Shown one piece after another: positions 8,368 to 16,997 of a stretch of 64,000 nt of DNA (position 1 is its first letter; the number at the start of each line of letters is the position of its first letter). The notes under the pieces are model-generated. The model made no database searches. It was not told where the DNA came from and saw only the letters and a list, made by a program, of their open reading frames with translations. Both the position numbers and the translations under genes were made by a program. The stretch comes from JAPPOI01 sp028818055 (GTDB lineage Bacteria; Pseudomonadota; Alphaproteobacteria; Rhodobacterales; Rhodobacteraceae): the NCBI GenBank assembly GCA_965267405.1, contig OZ253954.1:744001-808000 (forward strand), given 5' to 3'.

Positions 8368-9563
8368 TTGACAGCCCTCACTCTGGTGCCTTGAGAGAGG
8401 TCGTTTTTCCACGCGCCAACGGCGCGCTCGGCAGCCTCCATCAAAGTGTTTGCTCGGATGATCGGCAGACCCGACTTCGCGAGAATCTTTTGGCCTTCTT
8501 CGACATTCGTGCCTGCAAGGCGAACGATGACCGGCACATCGACCTGCACTTCTTTCAGCGCCTGCACGACGCCTTCAGCAACCCAATCACAGCGGTTGAT
8601 CCCTGCAAAAATGTTGACCAGCACGGCTTGGACGCTTTTGTCGGACATCACGAGGCGAAATGCCTTTGCCACTCTTTCCGGCGTGGCACCGCCACCGATG
8701 TCCAGAAAGTTTGCTGGTTCGCCGCCAGCGAGCATAATCGTGTCCATCGTCGCCATCGCAAGCCCAGCGCCGTTCACGATACATCCGATATTTCCATCCA
8801 AACCGACATAGGACAGACCGCGATCGGCAGCCCGGCTTTCGCGCGGGTCTTCCTGACTTTTATCGCGCAGTTCGGCCACTTGGGGGTGTCGAAACAGAGC
8901 GTTGTCATCGAACGTCATTTTTGCGTCCAACGCGATCACGCGGTCATCGCCGGTCACTACCAATGGATTGATTTCGACCATGGTCGCGTCGAGTTCGGAA
9001 AAGGCCCGGTAGCACCCCTGCAGTGTTCTGACCATCTGGCTGACCAGCCCCGGCGCGATCCCAAGCTCAAACGCTATTTCGCGCGCCTGGAAATCCTGCA
9101 ATCCAACGGCAGGCTCAACTGTCGAGCGCACGATGGTTTCCGGTTTCTTGGCGCTGATCTCTTCGATCTCCATGCCGCCTTCGGCACTTGCCACGATCAT
9201 CACGCGTTGGCTGGAACGATCCATAACGAAGCCAAGGTAGAACTCGTTTTCAATCGGAACCGCACCTTCGACATAAACCCGATAGATCCCTTTGCCTTCG
9301 GGACCGGTCTGGTGTGTCACGAGCTTGCGACCAAACATGTTTTCGCAGGCTTCCTGGATTTCGTGATCAGTCGAGCAAAGCTTGACGCCGCCAACTTTGC
9401 CCCGCCCACCGGCGTGGACCTGGGCTTTGACAATCCATTTGTCGCCGCCCAACTCGCGAGCGCGATAAGCCGCTTGTTCAGGGCTGTATGCCAGCGCGCC
9501 GGGTGGCACCTCGACACCAAAGCCCGACAGAATTTCCTTGGCCTGATATTCGTGGATGTCCAT
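8364..9563 (-). CDS. mtkA: Malate-CoA ligase (malate thiokinase) beta subunit, SucC-like
   Basis: The 399-residue protein is a SucC-type ATP-grasp subunit: MDIHEYQAKEILSGFGVEVP at the N-terminus, KAQVHAGGRGKVGGVKL in the nucleotide-binding region, EINPLVVTGDDRVIALDAKM for metal binding and a C-terminal flavodoxin-like domain with GLDGNIGCIVNGAGLAMATMD and GGEPANFLDIGGGA. It activates malate to malyl-CoA with MtkB at the cost of ATP. The gene is third from the end of the minus-strand serine-cycle operon and starts 8 nt downstream of sgaA. Succinate specificity cannot be excluded from motifs alone; operon context carries the assignment. Confidence 0.9.
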   Translation of the reverse strand: MDIHEYQAKEILSGFGVEVPPGALAYSPEQAAYRARELGGDKWIVKAQVHAGGRGKVGGVKLCSTDHEIQEACENMFGRKLVTHQTGPEGKGIYRVYVEGAVPIENEFYLGFVMDRSSQRVMIVASAEGGMEIEEISAKKPETIVRSTVEPAVGLQDFQAREIAFELGIAPGLVSQMVRTLQGCYRAFSELDATMVEINPLVVTGDDRVIALDAKMTFDDNALFRHPQVAELRDKSQEDPRESRAADRGLSYVGLDGNIGCIVNGAGLAMATMDTIMLAGGEPANFLDIGGGATPERVAKAFRLVMSDKSVQAVLVNIFAGINRCDWVAEGVVQALKEVQVDVPVIVRLAGTNVEEGQKILAKSGLPIIRANTLMEAAERAVGAWKNDLSQGTRVRAVK

Positions 9564-9571
9564 GTCGCCCC

Positions 9572-10816
9572 CTATTCGGCCGCTATCGCCGTTTCATATC
9601 GCTGGTCGAGCAATGCCTCGACCGCGGCCATATCGACACTTCCGCCAAGGTCCCGCATTGCAACCGCAAAACGCATGACGATGTCAGTAATGGCGAGACG
9701 ATTCAGCTGGTTCAGAATTCCGATACGCACTTGGACCGGCGACGACAGTGTCGGCCAAATCCCGAAGTTTTGCGCTCGGCAATGCTGCACCAGTTCCATT
9801 TCGCGGCCCGCCATTTGCTCAGGCAGGTTCAAGACCACGAGGCTCGTCATGTTCGAAGTCACCGTGCATCCCATCAGTTCGACCGCCGAACGAAGTACTT
9901 CCTCGTGACGGGCATATTCGGCAGAGCGACGGGCAAGACCTTCTTCAAGCGTCAGTCGCAGCGCCTCGTGGAAGGCCGCAACCCCATAGCCAGAATGCGT
10001 GCGATGGTATGTGCCCTTTTCAACATCCTTGCCGTCAACGATGCCCCAGTGGCGCGCCTCGAAAACAGGGTGATTGGCGTAAGTTGATGCTCCGGTCTTG
10101 TGAAGGCTGGCCATGTATTGGTCGGTGAAACTCACCGGCGCGTACGTCAACGGCAAACAGCAGATGCCCTTTTGCGGACAAGAAGCCCAACCAGCGACAC
10201 CCGGAAAGTCATCAATGCGAAAGTCGTCGACGCCGAGGGAGGAAACGGCGTCGACCAGTCCCATCACACCGTGACGTTCGCAAGCATCGGAGAACCCTTG
10301 CAGATCATTGATACGACCCGATCCAGTTTCCCAGTGTGCCATGAATGCCCACTTTGGTTTGTGCTGCGCAAGCGCATCTTCAACCACTTGGCCACTTACT
10401 GAGGTTCCGTGTGGAACTTCGATCACCGTGACTGACGCCGCATTCGGGTCGAGCGGGTTGGCTGCGAGCTCTTCTTTGGTTGCAGCTTTTATCCTGATGG
10501 TCAGCGCGTCGATCCCGGAAAACGTGCCGTTGAAGAAGGCTACGACTTTGTCGCCGGGTTGAACGGCCGAAAACATCATATCCAACGCTGTCCATCCGGT
10601 GCCAGCCGCACCAAACGTGTGCACGTTGTCGGTTCCCCAGACCTGACGAAGCATGTGCTTGCACTCGACCATGCCTCGAAGAACGTCTGCGTGCATGTGG
10701 TCGGCTACACCAGCGGCAGTGAACCTTTGAAGAACGCGGGCGTCCGTGTTGCCAGGGCCCGGTCCAGCGGCCAAAGTCTCGGGTATCTCGAGCTGTGGAA
10801 AGATATGATCGTTCAT
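9572..10816 (-). CDS. sgaA: Serine-glyoxylate aminotransferase
   Basis: The 414-residue protein is a class V PLP aminotransferase. It has the AAGPGPGNTDARVL substrate loop near the N-terminus, FGAAGTGWTALDMMFSA, an Asp in LVDAVSSLGVDDF, and the Schiff-base lysine in ASCPQKGICCLP. In the serine cycle it transfers the amino group of serine to glyoxylate, giving hydroxypyruvate and glycine. The ATG at 10816 is preceded by GGGAGG at good spacing; an extension to 10930 is open but lacks such a site. It is the first gene of the operon sgaA-mtkA-mtkB-hprA-glyA, with a conspicuous dyad upstream facing the LuxR-type regulator gene. Confidence 0.92.
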   Translation of the reverse strand: MNDHIFPQLEIPETLAAGPGPGNTDARVLQRFTAAGVADHMHADVLRGMVECKHMLRQVWGTDNVHTFGAAGTGWTALDMMFSAVQPGDKVVAFFNGTFSGIDALTIRIKAATKEELAANPLDPNAASVTVIEVPHGTSVSGQVVEDALAQHKPKWAFMAHWETGSGRINDLQGFSDACERHGVMGLVDAVSSLGVDDFRIDDFPGVAGWASCPQKGICCLPLTYAPVSFTDQYMASLHKTGASTYANHPVFEARHWGIVDGKDVEKGTYHRTHSGYGVAAFHEALRLTLEEGLARRSAEYARHEEVLRSAVELMGCTVTSNMTSLVVLNLPEQMAGREMELVQHCRAQNFGIWPTLSSPVQVRIGILNQLNRLAITDIVMRFAVAMRDLGGSVDMAAVEALLDQRYETAIAAE

Positions 10817-10918
10817 CGCGGGCCTCCCTGATCCGACTTTTCCGGGAAGATGGCTCACGGTTGCGAAATCGCACAACATCCGATACTCCTGCTTTTGGGT
10901 AACTAATTGGGTGGGGAA

Positions 10919-10943
10919 AATACTACCCATATTGGTAAGTATT
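10919..10943. promoter_or_regulatory. Dyad-symmetric operator candidate between sgaA and the LuxR-type regulator
   Basis: An imperfect 25-bp palindrome with outer arms AATACT and AGTATT and inner ACC/GGT lies in the 193-bp divergent spacer. It is about 100 nt upstream of the sgaA start and 67 nt upstream of the regulator start. Its position suggests a binding site for the adjacent LuxR-type regulator controlling both directions. It is seen in the sequence; binding is inferred. Confidence 0.4.
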
Positions 10944-11009
10944 CAGTTGTATACCGTTATTTGAGCCACCTAAAAGTATGGGAAATCCCAAATATGGCCG
11001 TTTTTTCAT

Positions 11010-11645
11010 ATGGTTACTGATCCAAGCGACGTGATCGAGATCATGCTGGCCGACAGCAATCCCCTTGTTTTGTCAGCGATGTCAGAGATTTTTGAACGCG
11101 ATCAGCGATTCTCGCTGGTGGCAACCTCTGCAACCGCAGAGGGCTTTCTCGGAACTGTTATGCGGGTGCACTGTGATGTTGGTGTGATCGACTGGAACTT
11201 ACCGGTTCTAGGTGGGGCTAAGCTTGTTGAGGTCCTGCGCGAACAAGAAACGGCTCCCAAGCTGGTTGTTTACGGCGACGAAGACAAAGAACTGCCGCGC
11301 CTCGCAATGACCGCTGGCGCTGCAGGTTTCGCTCCAAGGTCCGGCGAAGTTGATACCCTGCTCGACACCTGCGCGGCAGTCGCTGCCGGAAAGATGGTTT
11401 TCCCATTCATCGACGTCCGCGAACTGCAAGCTGATCCGATACAGACGTTAAGCCGAAAAGAACGCGCTATGCTCGAGGCGCTGTCAAAGGGTCTTACAAA
11501 TCGGGAGTTGTCCCGGGAACTTGGCATCTCGATCAATACCGTGAAATTCCATCTCTCCAACTTGTACGACAAGCTTGCGGTGAGGAACCGCGCCCAAGCA
11601 ATCGCATTCTATTACTCGTCCAGAACACCCCAAAAAGACGAGTAA
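11010..11645 (+). CDS. LuxR-type regulator with an atypical receiver domain
   Basis: The 211-residue protein has a receiver-like domain (about residues 8-125) and a C-terminal LuxR helix-turn-helix (about 145-205: LSRKERAMLEALSKGLTNREL, then SINTVKFHLSNLYDKL and RNRAQAI). The phospho-acceptor position is Asp61 in VIDWNLPVLGG. However, the second acidic-pocket residue is replaced (A-D-S-N-P), the switch Ser/Thr strand reads LVVYGDED, and the conserved Lys is Arg in GFAPRSG. It may therefore be regulated without classical phosphorylation. No histidine kinase is adjacent. Located between sgaA and mclA, it is a natural candidate regulator of the serine cycle. Confidence 0.8.
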   Translation: MVTDPSDVIEIMLADSNPLVLSAMSEIFERDQRFSLVATSATAEGFLGTVMRVHCDVGVIDWNLPVLGGAKLVEVLREQETAPKLVVYGDEDKELPRLAMTAGAAGFAPRSGEVDTLLDTCAAVAAGKMVFPFIDVRELQADPIQTLSRKERAMLEALSKGLTNRELSRELGISINTVKFHLSNLYDKLAVRNRAQAIAFYYSSRTPQKDE

Positions 11646-11756
11646 TAATGTTGCGCGTGTATGCGATTGTACGCAAAAAAATTTCTTGACAGGTCGCGAA
11701 AATCGCCATTTGTCTGGCCGCCATCTTGAACAATTCAAAGCCAGATGAGGTCAGCC

Positions 11757-12731
11757 ATGAGTTTCTTTCCAATCGAGCAAGCGCCCGGCCGCCTAAATCG
11801 CAGTGAACTCGCAGTACCCGGATCACAACCGCAAATGTTTGAAAAGGCGGCACAATCCGACGTCGATGTCATTTTCCTTGACCTGGAAGACGCTGTCGCG
11901 CCCGATGAGAAGCCGCAGGCCCGAAAGAACATCATCAAGGCCCTTAATGAAATCGACTGGAACACCAAGACAATGTCGATTCGTATCAACGGTCTCGACA
12001 CGCATTACATGTATCGTGACGTCGTAGACATCCTGGAACAGGCAGGGGAACGGCTGGATCTCATCATGATCCCAAAGGTCGGGACCGCCGCAGACGTCTA
12101 TGCCGTCGACATGCTTGTGACCCAAGTCGAGGACGCCACTGGACTGACGAAAAGGGTCGGGTTCGAGCACATCATCGAGACAGCTCTGGGGATGCAAAAT
12201 GTCAACGAGATTGCTGCAGCCTCAAAGCGCAACGAAAGCCTTCACTTCGGTGTCGCCGACTATGCAGCAAGCATGCGTGCGCGAACGACGGTCATTGGCG
12301 GCGTAAACGAACACTACTCAGTTCTGACGGATGCCGCAGAAGACGGAAGCCGTCAGGTACACTGGGGCGACATGTGGCATTCCGCAATCGCCAACATGGT
12401 AGTTGCCGCGCGAGCAAATGGCTTGCGCCCTATTGATGGACCATTTGGGGATTTCTCTGACCCGAAAGGCTACAAAGCTGCAGCCTATCGCGCGGCAGTC
12501 TTGGGCTGCGAAGGCAAATGGGCCATTCACCCGAGCCAAATCGCACTGGCGAACGAAGTCATGAGCCCCAGTGAAGCAGAGGTCGAAAAAGCCAATCGTA
12601 TTCTTGCGGCCATGGCCGAAGCCGAGGCCGCAGGCAAGGGCGCCGTTTCGCTGGACGGTCGTCTCATCGACTATGCCTCGATCCGTCAGGCCGAAGTGCT
12701 GGTCGAAAAAGCCAGACAGATTGCCGCGTAA
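11757..12731 (+). CDS. mclA: L-malyl-CoA/beta-methylmalyl-CoA lyase
   Basis: MclA cleaves malyl-CoA to glyoxylate and acetyl-CoA. The 324-residue protein belongs to the CitE/HpcH aldolase superfamily. It shows RSELAVPGSQPQMFEKAA, the metal/acid segment VIFLDLEDAV, IRINGLDTHYMYRDVVDI, MIPKVGTAADVYAVD, an EHIIETALGM glutamate region, FGVADYAASMRART and the C-terminal GCEGKWAIHPSQI. The ATG at 11757 has a GAGG ribosome site about 8 nt upstream and gives MSFFPIEQAPGRLN; a slightly longer start is open but unsupported. With MtkAB encoded next door this completes glyoxylate regeneration in the serine cycle. Mesaconyl-CoA/ethylmalonyl-CoA-type activity is also typical of this family in Rhodobacteraceae. 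Confidence 0.93.
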   Translation: MSFFPIEQAPGRLNRSELAVPGSQPQMFEKAAQSDVDVIFLDLEDAVAPDEKPQARKNIIKALNEIDWNTKTMSIRINGLDTHYMYRDVVDILEQAGERLDLIMIPKVGTAADVYAVDMLVTQVEDATGLTKRVGFEHIIETALGMQNVNEIAAASKRNESLHFGVADYAASMRARTTVIGGVNEHYSVLTDAAEDGSRQVHWGDMWHSAIANMVVAARANGLRPIDGPFGDFSDPKGYKAAAYRAAVLGCEGKWAIHPSQIALANEVMSPSEAEVEKANRILAAMAEAEAAGKGAVSLDGRLIDYASIRQAEVLVEKARQIAA

Positions 12732-12778
12732 GCACCGGCAATTGCCTCAATTCACCCCTGATTTTGAAGGAGATACCA

Positions 12779-13237
12779 ATGATTGTGTCCGAAATTTTGA
12801 ACAGCAAATACGGTACTTTTCCCGATCACATCATCGGATGCGTTGAAACTGAATTGGTGAGCGACGCTATCGAACGGATGTGGGAAAACAAAGTTGGCGC
12901 TTTGGTCGTATCGAATGACGATGGTGTGGCTGGTGTCTTTTCTGAGCGCGACGTTCTTCGTCTTTTGATGACCAATCAAGATGATTTTCGCAGTCTGAAA
13001 CTCTCCGACGTCATGACAAGAAACGTTATTGGCGTCTCGCCAAACGATACAGCTGAGTCGGCGTTAGAAACGATGCGAGAAAACCGAATTCGTCACCTTA
13101 CCGTAATGGAAGGCGACAATTTGGTCGGCTTCTTAAGCCTGCGTGACCTTATGGTTTTCAAGATCGAACACGCAAAGCGATCGGCGCAGTTCTTGAAAGA
13201 TCAAATTGCCGGTCAATCCGACCCATTGCCGATGTAA
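12779..13237 (+). CDS. Two-CBS-domain protein
   Basis: The 152-residue protein consists of two CBS motifs: residues about 15-65 (IIGCVETELVSDAIERMWEN, VGALVVSNDDGVAGVFSERD) and 75-130 (VMTRNVIGVSPNDTAESALE, RIRHLTVMEGDNLVGFLSLRD). Paired CBS domains bind adenosyl nucleotides and usually modulate a partner. The ATG at 12779 follows GAAGGAGA and is preferred to an in-frame TTG 15 nt upstream. It lies 47 nt after mclA on the same strand and is followed by a strong hairpin, so it is probably cotranscribed with mclA and may sense energy charge; the partner is unknown. Confidence 0.85.
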   Translation: MIVSEILNSKYGTFPDHIIGCVETELVSDAIERMWENKVGALVVSNDDGVAGVFSERDVLRLLMTNQDDFRSLKLSDVMTRNVIGVSPNDTAESALETMRENRIRHLTVMEGDNLVGFLSLRDLMVFKIEHAKRSAQFLKDQIAGQSDPLPM

Positions 13238-13241
13238 ACAC

Positions 13242-13279
13242 AACTGGACCGCAGGGTTGAAAACTCGTGCGGTCCAGTT
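13242..13279 (+). terminator. Terminator hairpin after the mclA-CBS unit
   Basis: A perfect 12-bp inverted repeat, AACTGGACCGCA (13242-13253) with TGCGGTCCAGTT (13268-13279), encloses a 14-nt loop and begins 4 nt after the CBS stop. Only a short T run follows, so it may terminate inefficiently or act in mRNA stability. Confidence 0.65.
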
Positions 13280-13349
13280 TCGCCGCTGGCAGTAATTGCC
13301 GCGATGAGCTCCATGCCCACTCAATTTACTTCTTGCGGCGTCTCGGGTG

Positions 13350-14672
13350 TCAGGCCCCGGGTTCCACTGAATGTTGTTCACTCTGGCGAAAAGTCGACGC
13401 AAGGAATGCTGAAATCACAATGATGATTGCCGCCAGTGGGAATAATGTGGCGCCCAGTGTGACGAAGAGCACGCCGCCAGCCACAAGCCCAATGATACTT
13501 GCAACAGCTCCAGCGCTTTGTGCAAAACCTTGAACCGCACCTTGCAGTCGCGTGCCCGCTGCGGCCGAAAGAACAGACATAAACGTTGGCCACATCAAGC
13601 CATTTCCAACGGCAACAAGCAGGGCAGAAAGGTAAATCAATCCGGTCGACCCCGAGTAGAGCAACGCAAACCCGACCGAAAGAACCAGACCTCCGACAAA
13701 CATCAGCGACCGATCCTCGTATCGCTCAGATACGCGAGATAACACCGGCCCCTGAACAACAATCATCGCAAGACTGAGACCAGCAAAGTAACCCCCAATC
13801 TCAGTAACGCTCCACCCAAGTCCTTCGACTGCATGAACGGGGAAAGCGACATAGAAGAAACTGAAGCCGAGCATGACGAGGAAGTTGACCGATAGAAGTG
13901 CCGGCAAGTGCGGAAGCTTAAGGATCGCAGGCAACCCATCGCTTCGATGGCAATCGAGTTCATAGGCAGGTTTGTGCTCTTGCCCGTAGAGCTCGCAAGC
14001 AGACGGCTCTTCAAGCGTTTCGGAAATCGTCTTCGGTGAAACGTCAACAAGACCAAATTGGATGAGCGCCAACGCGATTGCCGAGATCGCAAACGCCGCA
14101 AAGACCGGAACAATCTCTCCCAGAACCGTAGCGCCCAGAAGGCCTGCCAACGCGGGTCCGAGAACAAACCCCAGGTTACTGGAAACTGCCATTTGACCGA
14201 AGTTTTTTGATCGCTCTTCTTCAGGCGTTATGTCCGCCAGATAGGCGTTCGACACCGATACGTTGCCACCAGTGATGCCGTCCGCTGCGCGGGCAAGAAA
14301 CAGAACCAAGAGTGGAAGGGTCAACACAAAGTCACCCAACCAGCGGCTTTCAACTTGCAAAATACTCGTCGCGGGCAATGTAAAAGCAATCAAGAAGACG
14401 CCCCACGAGATCAACGTACCAAGCTGGCTTAAAAGCAAGACTCGCCGCCGCCCGACCCGGTCTGACATTCGGCCAAGAATTGGTGCACCAAACAACTGAA
14501 AAACCGAATAAGTTGCTGCGACGAAACCATAAATAACTGCGTTCCCGCCCCATTGAGAAACAAGAATGACAAGAAACGGGGTTACGATTGAGAAGCCCAA
14601 GGTGCCGACGAAGTTGACCGCCAAAAGCGGAGCAATCGAAACTTTCGTCTGAGGGTCAAAGGTAATGCGCAA
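13350..14672 (-). CDS. MFS efflux transporter, TetA-like
   Basis: The 440-residue polytopic protein has about 12 hydrophobic segments. After TM2 it has the antiporter signature loop G-R-M-S-D-R-V-G-R-R-R-V (residues about 65-76), as in the DHA1/TetA drug exporter group. A further PEEERSKNFGQM motif and a cytoplasmic central loop (about residues 215-255) separate the two six-helix halves. It ends facing the mclA-CBS terminator and has no obvious regulator nearby. The substrate is not predictable; export of a drug or metabolite by proton antiport is the family rule. Confidence 0.82.
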   Translation of the reverse strand: MRITFDPQTKVSIAPLLAVNFVGTLGFSIVTPFLVILVSQWGGNAVIYGFVAATYSVFQLFGAPILGRMSDRVGRRRVLLLSQLGTLISWGVFLIAFTLPATSILQVESRWLGDFVLTLPLLVLFLARAADGITGGNVSVSNAYLADITPEEERSKNFGQMAVSSNLGFVLGPALAGLLGATVLGEIVPVFAAFAISAIALALIQFGLVDVSPKTISETLEEPSACELYGQEHKPAYELDCHRSDGLPAILKLPHLPALLSVNFLVMLGFSFFYVAFPVHAVEGLGWSVTEIGGYFAGLSLAMIVVQGPVLSRVSERYEDRSLMFVGGLVLSVGFALLYSGSTGLIYLSALLVAVGNGLMWPTFMSVLSAAAGTRLQGAVQGFAQSAGAVASIIGLVAGGVLFVTLGATLFPLAAIIIVISAFLASTFRQSEQHSVEPGA

Positions 14673-14806
14673 ACTCCCACAACAATCGGCGCTAAATACG
14701 CCTTTTCGAGCTTAGAGCATAAGGGGCTTCAACGGCAAATCTGGGTGCAGAGTTGTTGGCGCTCCGCGCCCGTTCTAATCTTTCCGGCTATCGGATCCGG
14801 ATATGA

Positions 14807-15631
14807 TCAATCCTCTTTCTCGATCAGCTCTGAAAACTTCTCAAATTCTTCGTCAGCGATAGTTGCCGTTTCTTGAGACGCCGGGAAACTCCCCTCGCCC
14901 GCGGCTTTGTGGAAGGCAGCTAGGGCCGCTCGCCGCTCGCGATCGACTTGCCGCTGCAAAGAATACAAATCGCCAAACGCGCGCGCATGTCTCGGACTGT
15001 CTTGCTGCTCGCCGCAGATGTCGTTCTGAAACAGGTAAATGATATCGCCGCCTGATCCCGATCCGAGCGACGAGGTGATAAGCGACGTTCGCTTACTGAT
15101 TTCAGTCATGACCCGATCGCAAATGACCTCAGCCTCGACAGAAAATGCCCCCGCATCTTCCATGCGGCGAAACGAACGCCACAGCTCAATTGCTTCGTCT
15201 GCTGTCTTACCAATGGCGCGCAATCCGCCATTCCATGTCGAGCGCCTTGGCACCAGTCCCAAGTGACACATCACTGGTATCTGTTCCTTGGCAAGAAGCT
15301 CGACGATGTGTGGTCCCCGCGCCGTGTAAACCGAGTCCGCTCCGTGCTTCATGGCGAGAAACGCGGCCTCCAGAACATCTTTTTCCGAGGGGTGGTCCGG
15401 CATTGGGATAGCCGCTGTATAGAAATGATTGGGCGCGCCGCGCCGAACAGCTTCGGCGTTCACTGCGTTGCCCATGACCAGATCAATCCCAGCATCAGCC
15501 GCCGCGGCCGCTTCTTCTTCCGAATTCGCTGTAGTCTGCGTTAGCTTTCTGACGCCCTTTAGGTTGAGGAGATCAGCCGCAGTATAGTTTCGAAGGGAGA
15601 AGTTGGCGTCCCAATCATAGATGCGCTTCAT
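14807..15631 (-). CDS. PanB-like (ketopantoate hydroxymethyltransferase superfamily) protein lacking the metal ligands
   Basis: The 274-residue protein aligns by eye with PanB/PEP-mutase barrel proteins: AAAADAGIDLVMG, the near-identical AVRRGAPN segment, AAFLAMKHGADSVY, and VMCHLGLVPRRS matching the PanB VCGHLGLTPQ strand. Several E. coli PanB catalytic positions are changed: the VGDS aspartate (D45) is MGNA, the second metal Asp (D84, in ADLPF) falls in TAAIPM, and the K-I-E segment (K112/E114) reads Y-T-A. It is therefore unlikely to make ketopantoate by the known mechanism. It lies 27 nt downstream of the desaturase in the same orientation. Function unknown; a related carboligase or lyase is possible. 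Confidence 0.7.
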   Translation of the reverse strand: MKRIYDWDANFSLRNYTAADLLNLKGVRKLTQTTANSEEEAAAAADAGIDLVMGNAVNAEAVRRGAPNHFYTAAIPMPDHPSEKDVLEAAFLAMKHGADSVYTARGPHIVELLAKEQIPVMCHLGLVPRRSTWNGGLRAIGKTADEAIELWRSFRRMEDAGAFSVEAEVICDRVMTEISKRTSLITSSLGSGSGGDIIYLFQNDICGEQQDSPRHARAFGDLYSLQRQVDRERRAALAAFHKAAGEGSFPASQETATIADEEFEKFSELIEKED

Positions 15632-15658
15632 ACCAAATTCCTTACTTCGAAAGACTAA

Positions 15659-16810
15659 TCATTCCTTGCTCAAACCTTTTGGTGCAAGATCCCCGATTGA
15701 AGTCTCATCAACTTCGGGCGGCCGCCGTCTTTCCATCTTAGCGGTTGCAGGCAAAGGAGTGTCGAACGAATAATCCGGATCGGTTTTCTGCCTTTCCCAC
15801 GTCTCCAACATTTCCCGCCAAGCACCGACCAGTGTCCGCGGCTCAGGCATGTCATCCTTAATCTCAGCTGCCAAAGCAGGCAGGTTGTAGCATGGAACGC
15901 CAGCATACATGTGATGTTCGGTATGCCAGTTCATGTGCCAATAAAGAAACTCGGCGAACCTGGGCAGTTTTAACGATCGAGTGCTCTTTCTAAAATCAGT
16001 GGTGTTTTCCATCAGACCACAGTGCTGGGTCAGTCCAAGGAAGTAACTTAACCAGTTCGCGATGTAGCTGGGTAATGAAAAGATGAATGGCAGCACCCAA
16101 AGGCCGGTTGCGATCGCAATCACCAAGATTCCACCGTGGAAAACCAGCAGCATTCTGGACCATAGAATGGACTTTCTATGTTCCTCTGGCTGGTCGGTGT
16201 GCAATGCATCCAGCCATTCGTTGGCTGGAATATCGGTCGAGCCGGTCTTGCCCATCGCTTCCAGAAAAGTCTGTCGGATAGTCGACAATATCCCACCCTT
16301 TCCAAAGGTCCGTCCTGGTTGGGTCAGCAGATTTAGAGTGAACAGCTGCAACAAGAATGTACGCCCGACATTCGGGTGTACCGGAAGCAAGACCTCGCGG
16401 TCACCTTCTGGATGCAGGGTGTATCGATGGTGGTACGTATGGCTCGCGGCATAATCGAACGGATTCCACCAACTGATCAGGCTGAACGAATACAGGAACA
16501 GATCGTTCAACCACTTGGATTTGAAGACCGTGCCGTGACCCAGCTCGTGAACTGCTGTTCCCCTAAAGAACGAAGCAACTGTGCCGTGGGCAAATAGTGC
16601 GATGAAGAAAAGCACCCAAAAACCCTGAGCCCACGACCAAAAGACCGCCAAACCCGTCAGGCAAAACAGTGCAAGGTGGCCGCCAGCCTGTATCCAGCCC
16701 TTAATATCATTGCGTTTTGAAAGTTCACGAAATCGGGTCGGCGGCATCTTTGAACGATACCATTGCACGTTCAGCGTATCTCGCACTTCAGAAAGCGGTT
16801 GAAATGACAT
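15659..16810 (-). CDS. Membrane fatty-acid desaturase family protein
   Basis: The 383-residue integral membrane protein carries the three histidine boxes that bind the di-iron centre: HELGH (88-92), HTYHH (124-128) and HTEHH (296-300), with hydrophobic segments around 42-80, 104-118 and 215-260. This is the acyl-lipid desaturase/hydroxylase/alkane-monooxygenase-like superfamily; the reaction is O2-dependent and needs an electron donor that is not encoded nearby. It is divergent from the Anbu operon across 187 bp and precedes the PanB-like gene. Hydroxylation of a lipid or small molecule is as plausible as desaturation. Confidence 0.82.
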   Translation of the reverse strand: MSFQPLSEVRDTLNVQWYRSKMPPTRFRELSKRNDIKGWIQAGGHLALFCLTGLAVFWSWAQGFWVLFFIALFAHGTVASFFRGTAVHELGHGTVFKSKWLNDLFLYSFSLISWWNPFDYAASHTYHHRYTLHPEGDREVLLPVHPNVGRTFLLQLFTLNLLTQPGRTFGKGGILSTIRQTFLEAMGKTGSTDIPANEWLDALHTDQPEEHRKSILWSRMLLVFHGGILVIAIATGLWVLPFIFSLPSYIANWLSYFLGLTQHCGLMENTTDFRKSTRSLKLPRFAEFLYWHMNWHTEHHMYAGVPCYNLPALAAEIKDDMPEPRTLVGAWREMLETWERQKTDPDYSFDTPLPATAKMERRRPPEVDETSIGDLAPKGLSKE

Positions 16811-16997
16811 GCGCCTCCCTCGCGTCTTCGACGACTACCTGTCAATTCTAGGGAATTTTTTCACCAGCCAGAAAAATGAATCAAGTGCCAAACTCTGCCG
16901 TACAAATTCTGCGGAACATTTGGGCATCCTATGCTGTTGATGGTGTCGAATTCGCTCCGCGTCTTGCTTTCCCGACGCAACCTGTCACCTTAGTCAT

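Noticed and set aside
8391..9908. 505-codon open frame on the plus strand
   Set aside because: It is antisense to mtkA and sgaA, whose proteins have full family motifs. The antisense translation is low-complexity His/Arg/Asp-rich without a domain.
13350..16810. MFS, PanB-like and desaturase as a single operon
   Set aside because: The PanB-like to MFS gap is 134 bp, against 27 bp between desaturase and PanB-like, so only the last two are confidently linked.
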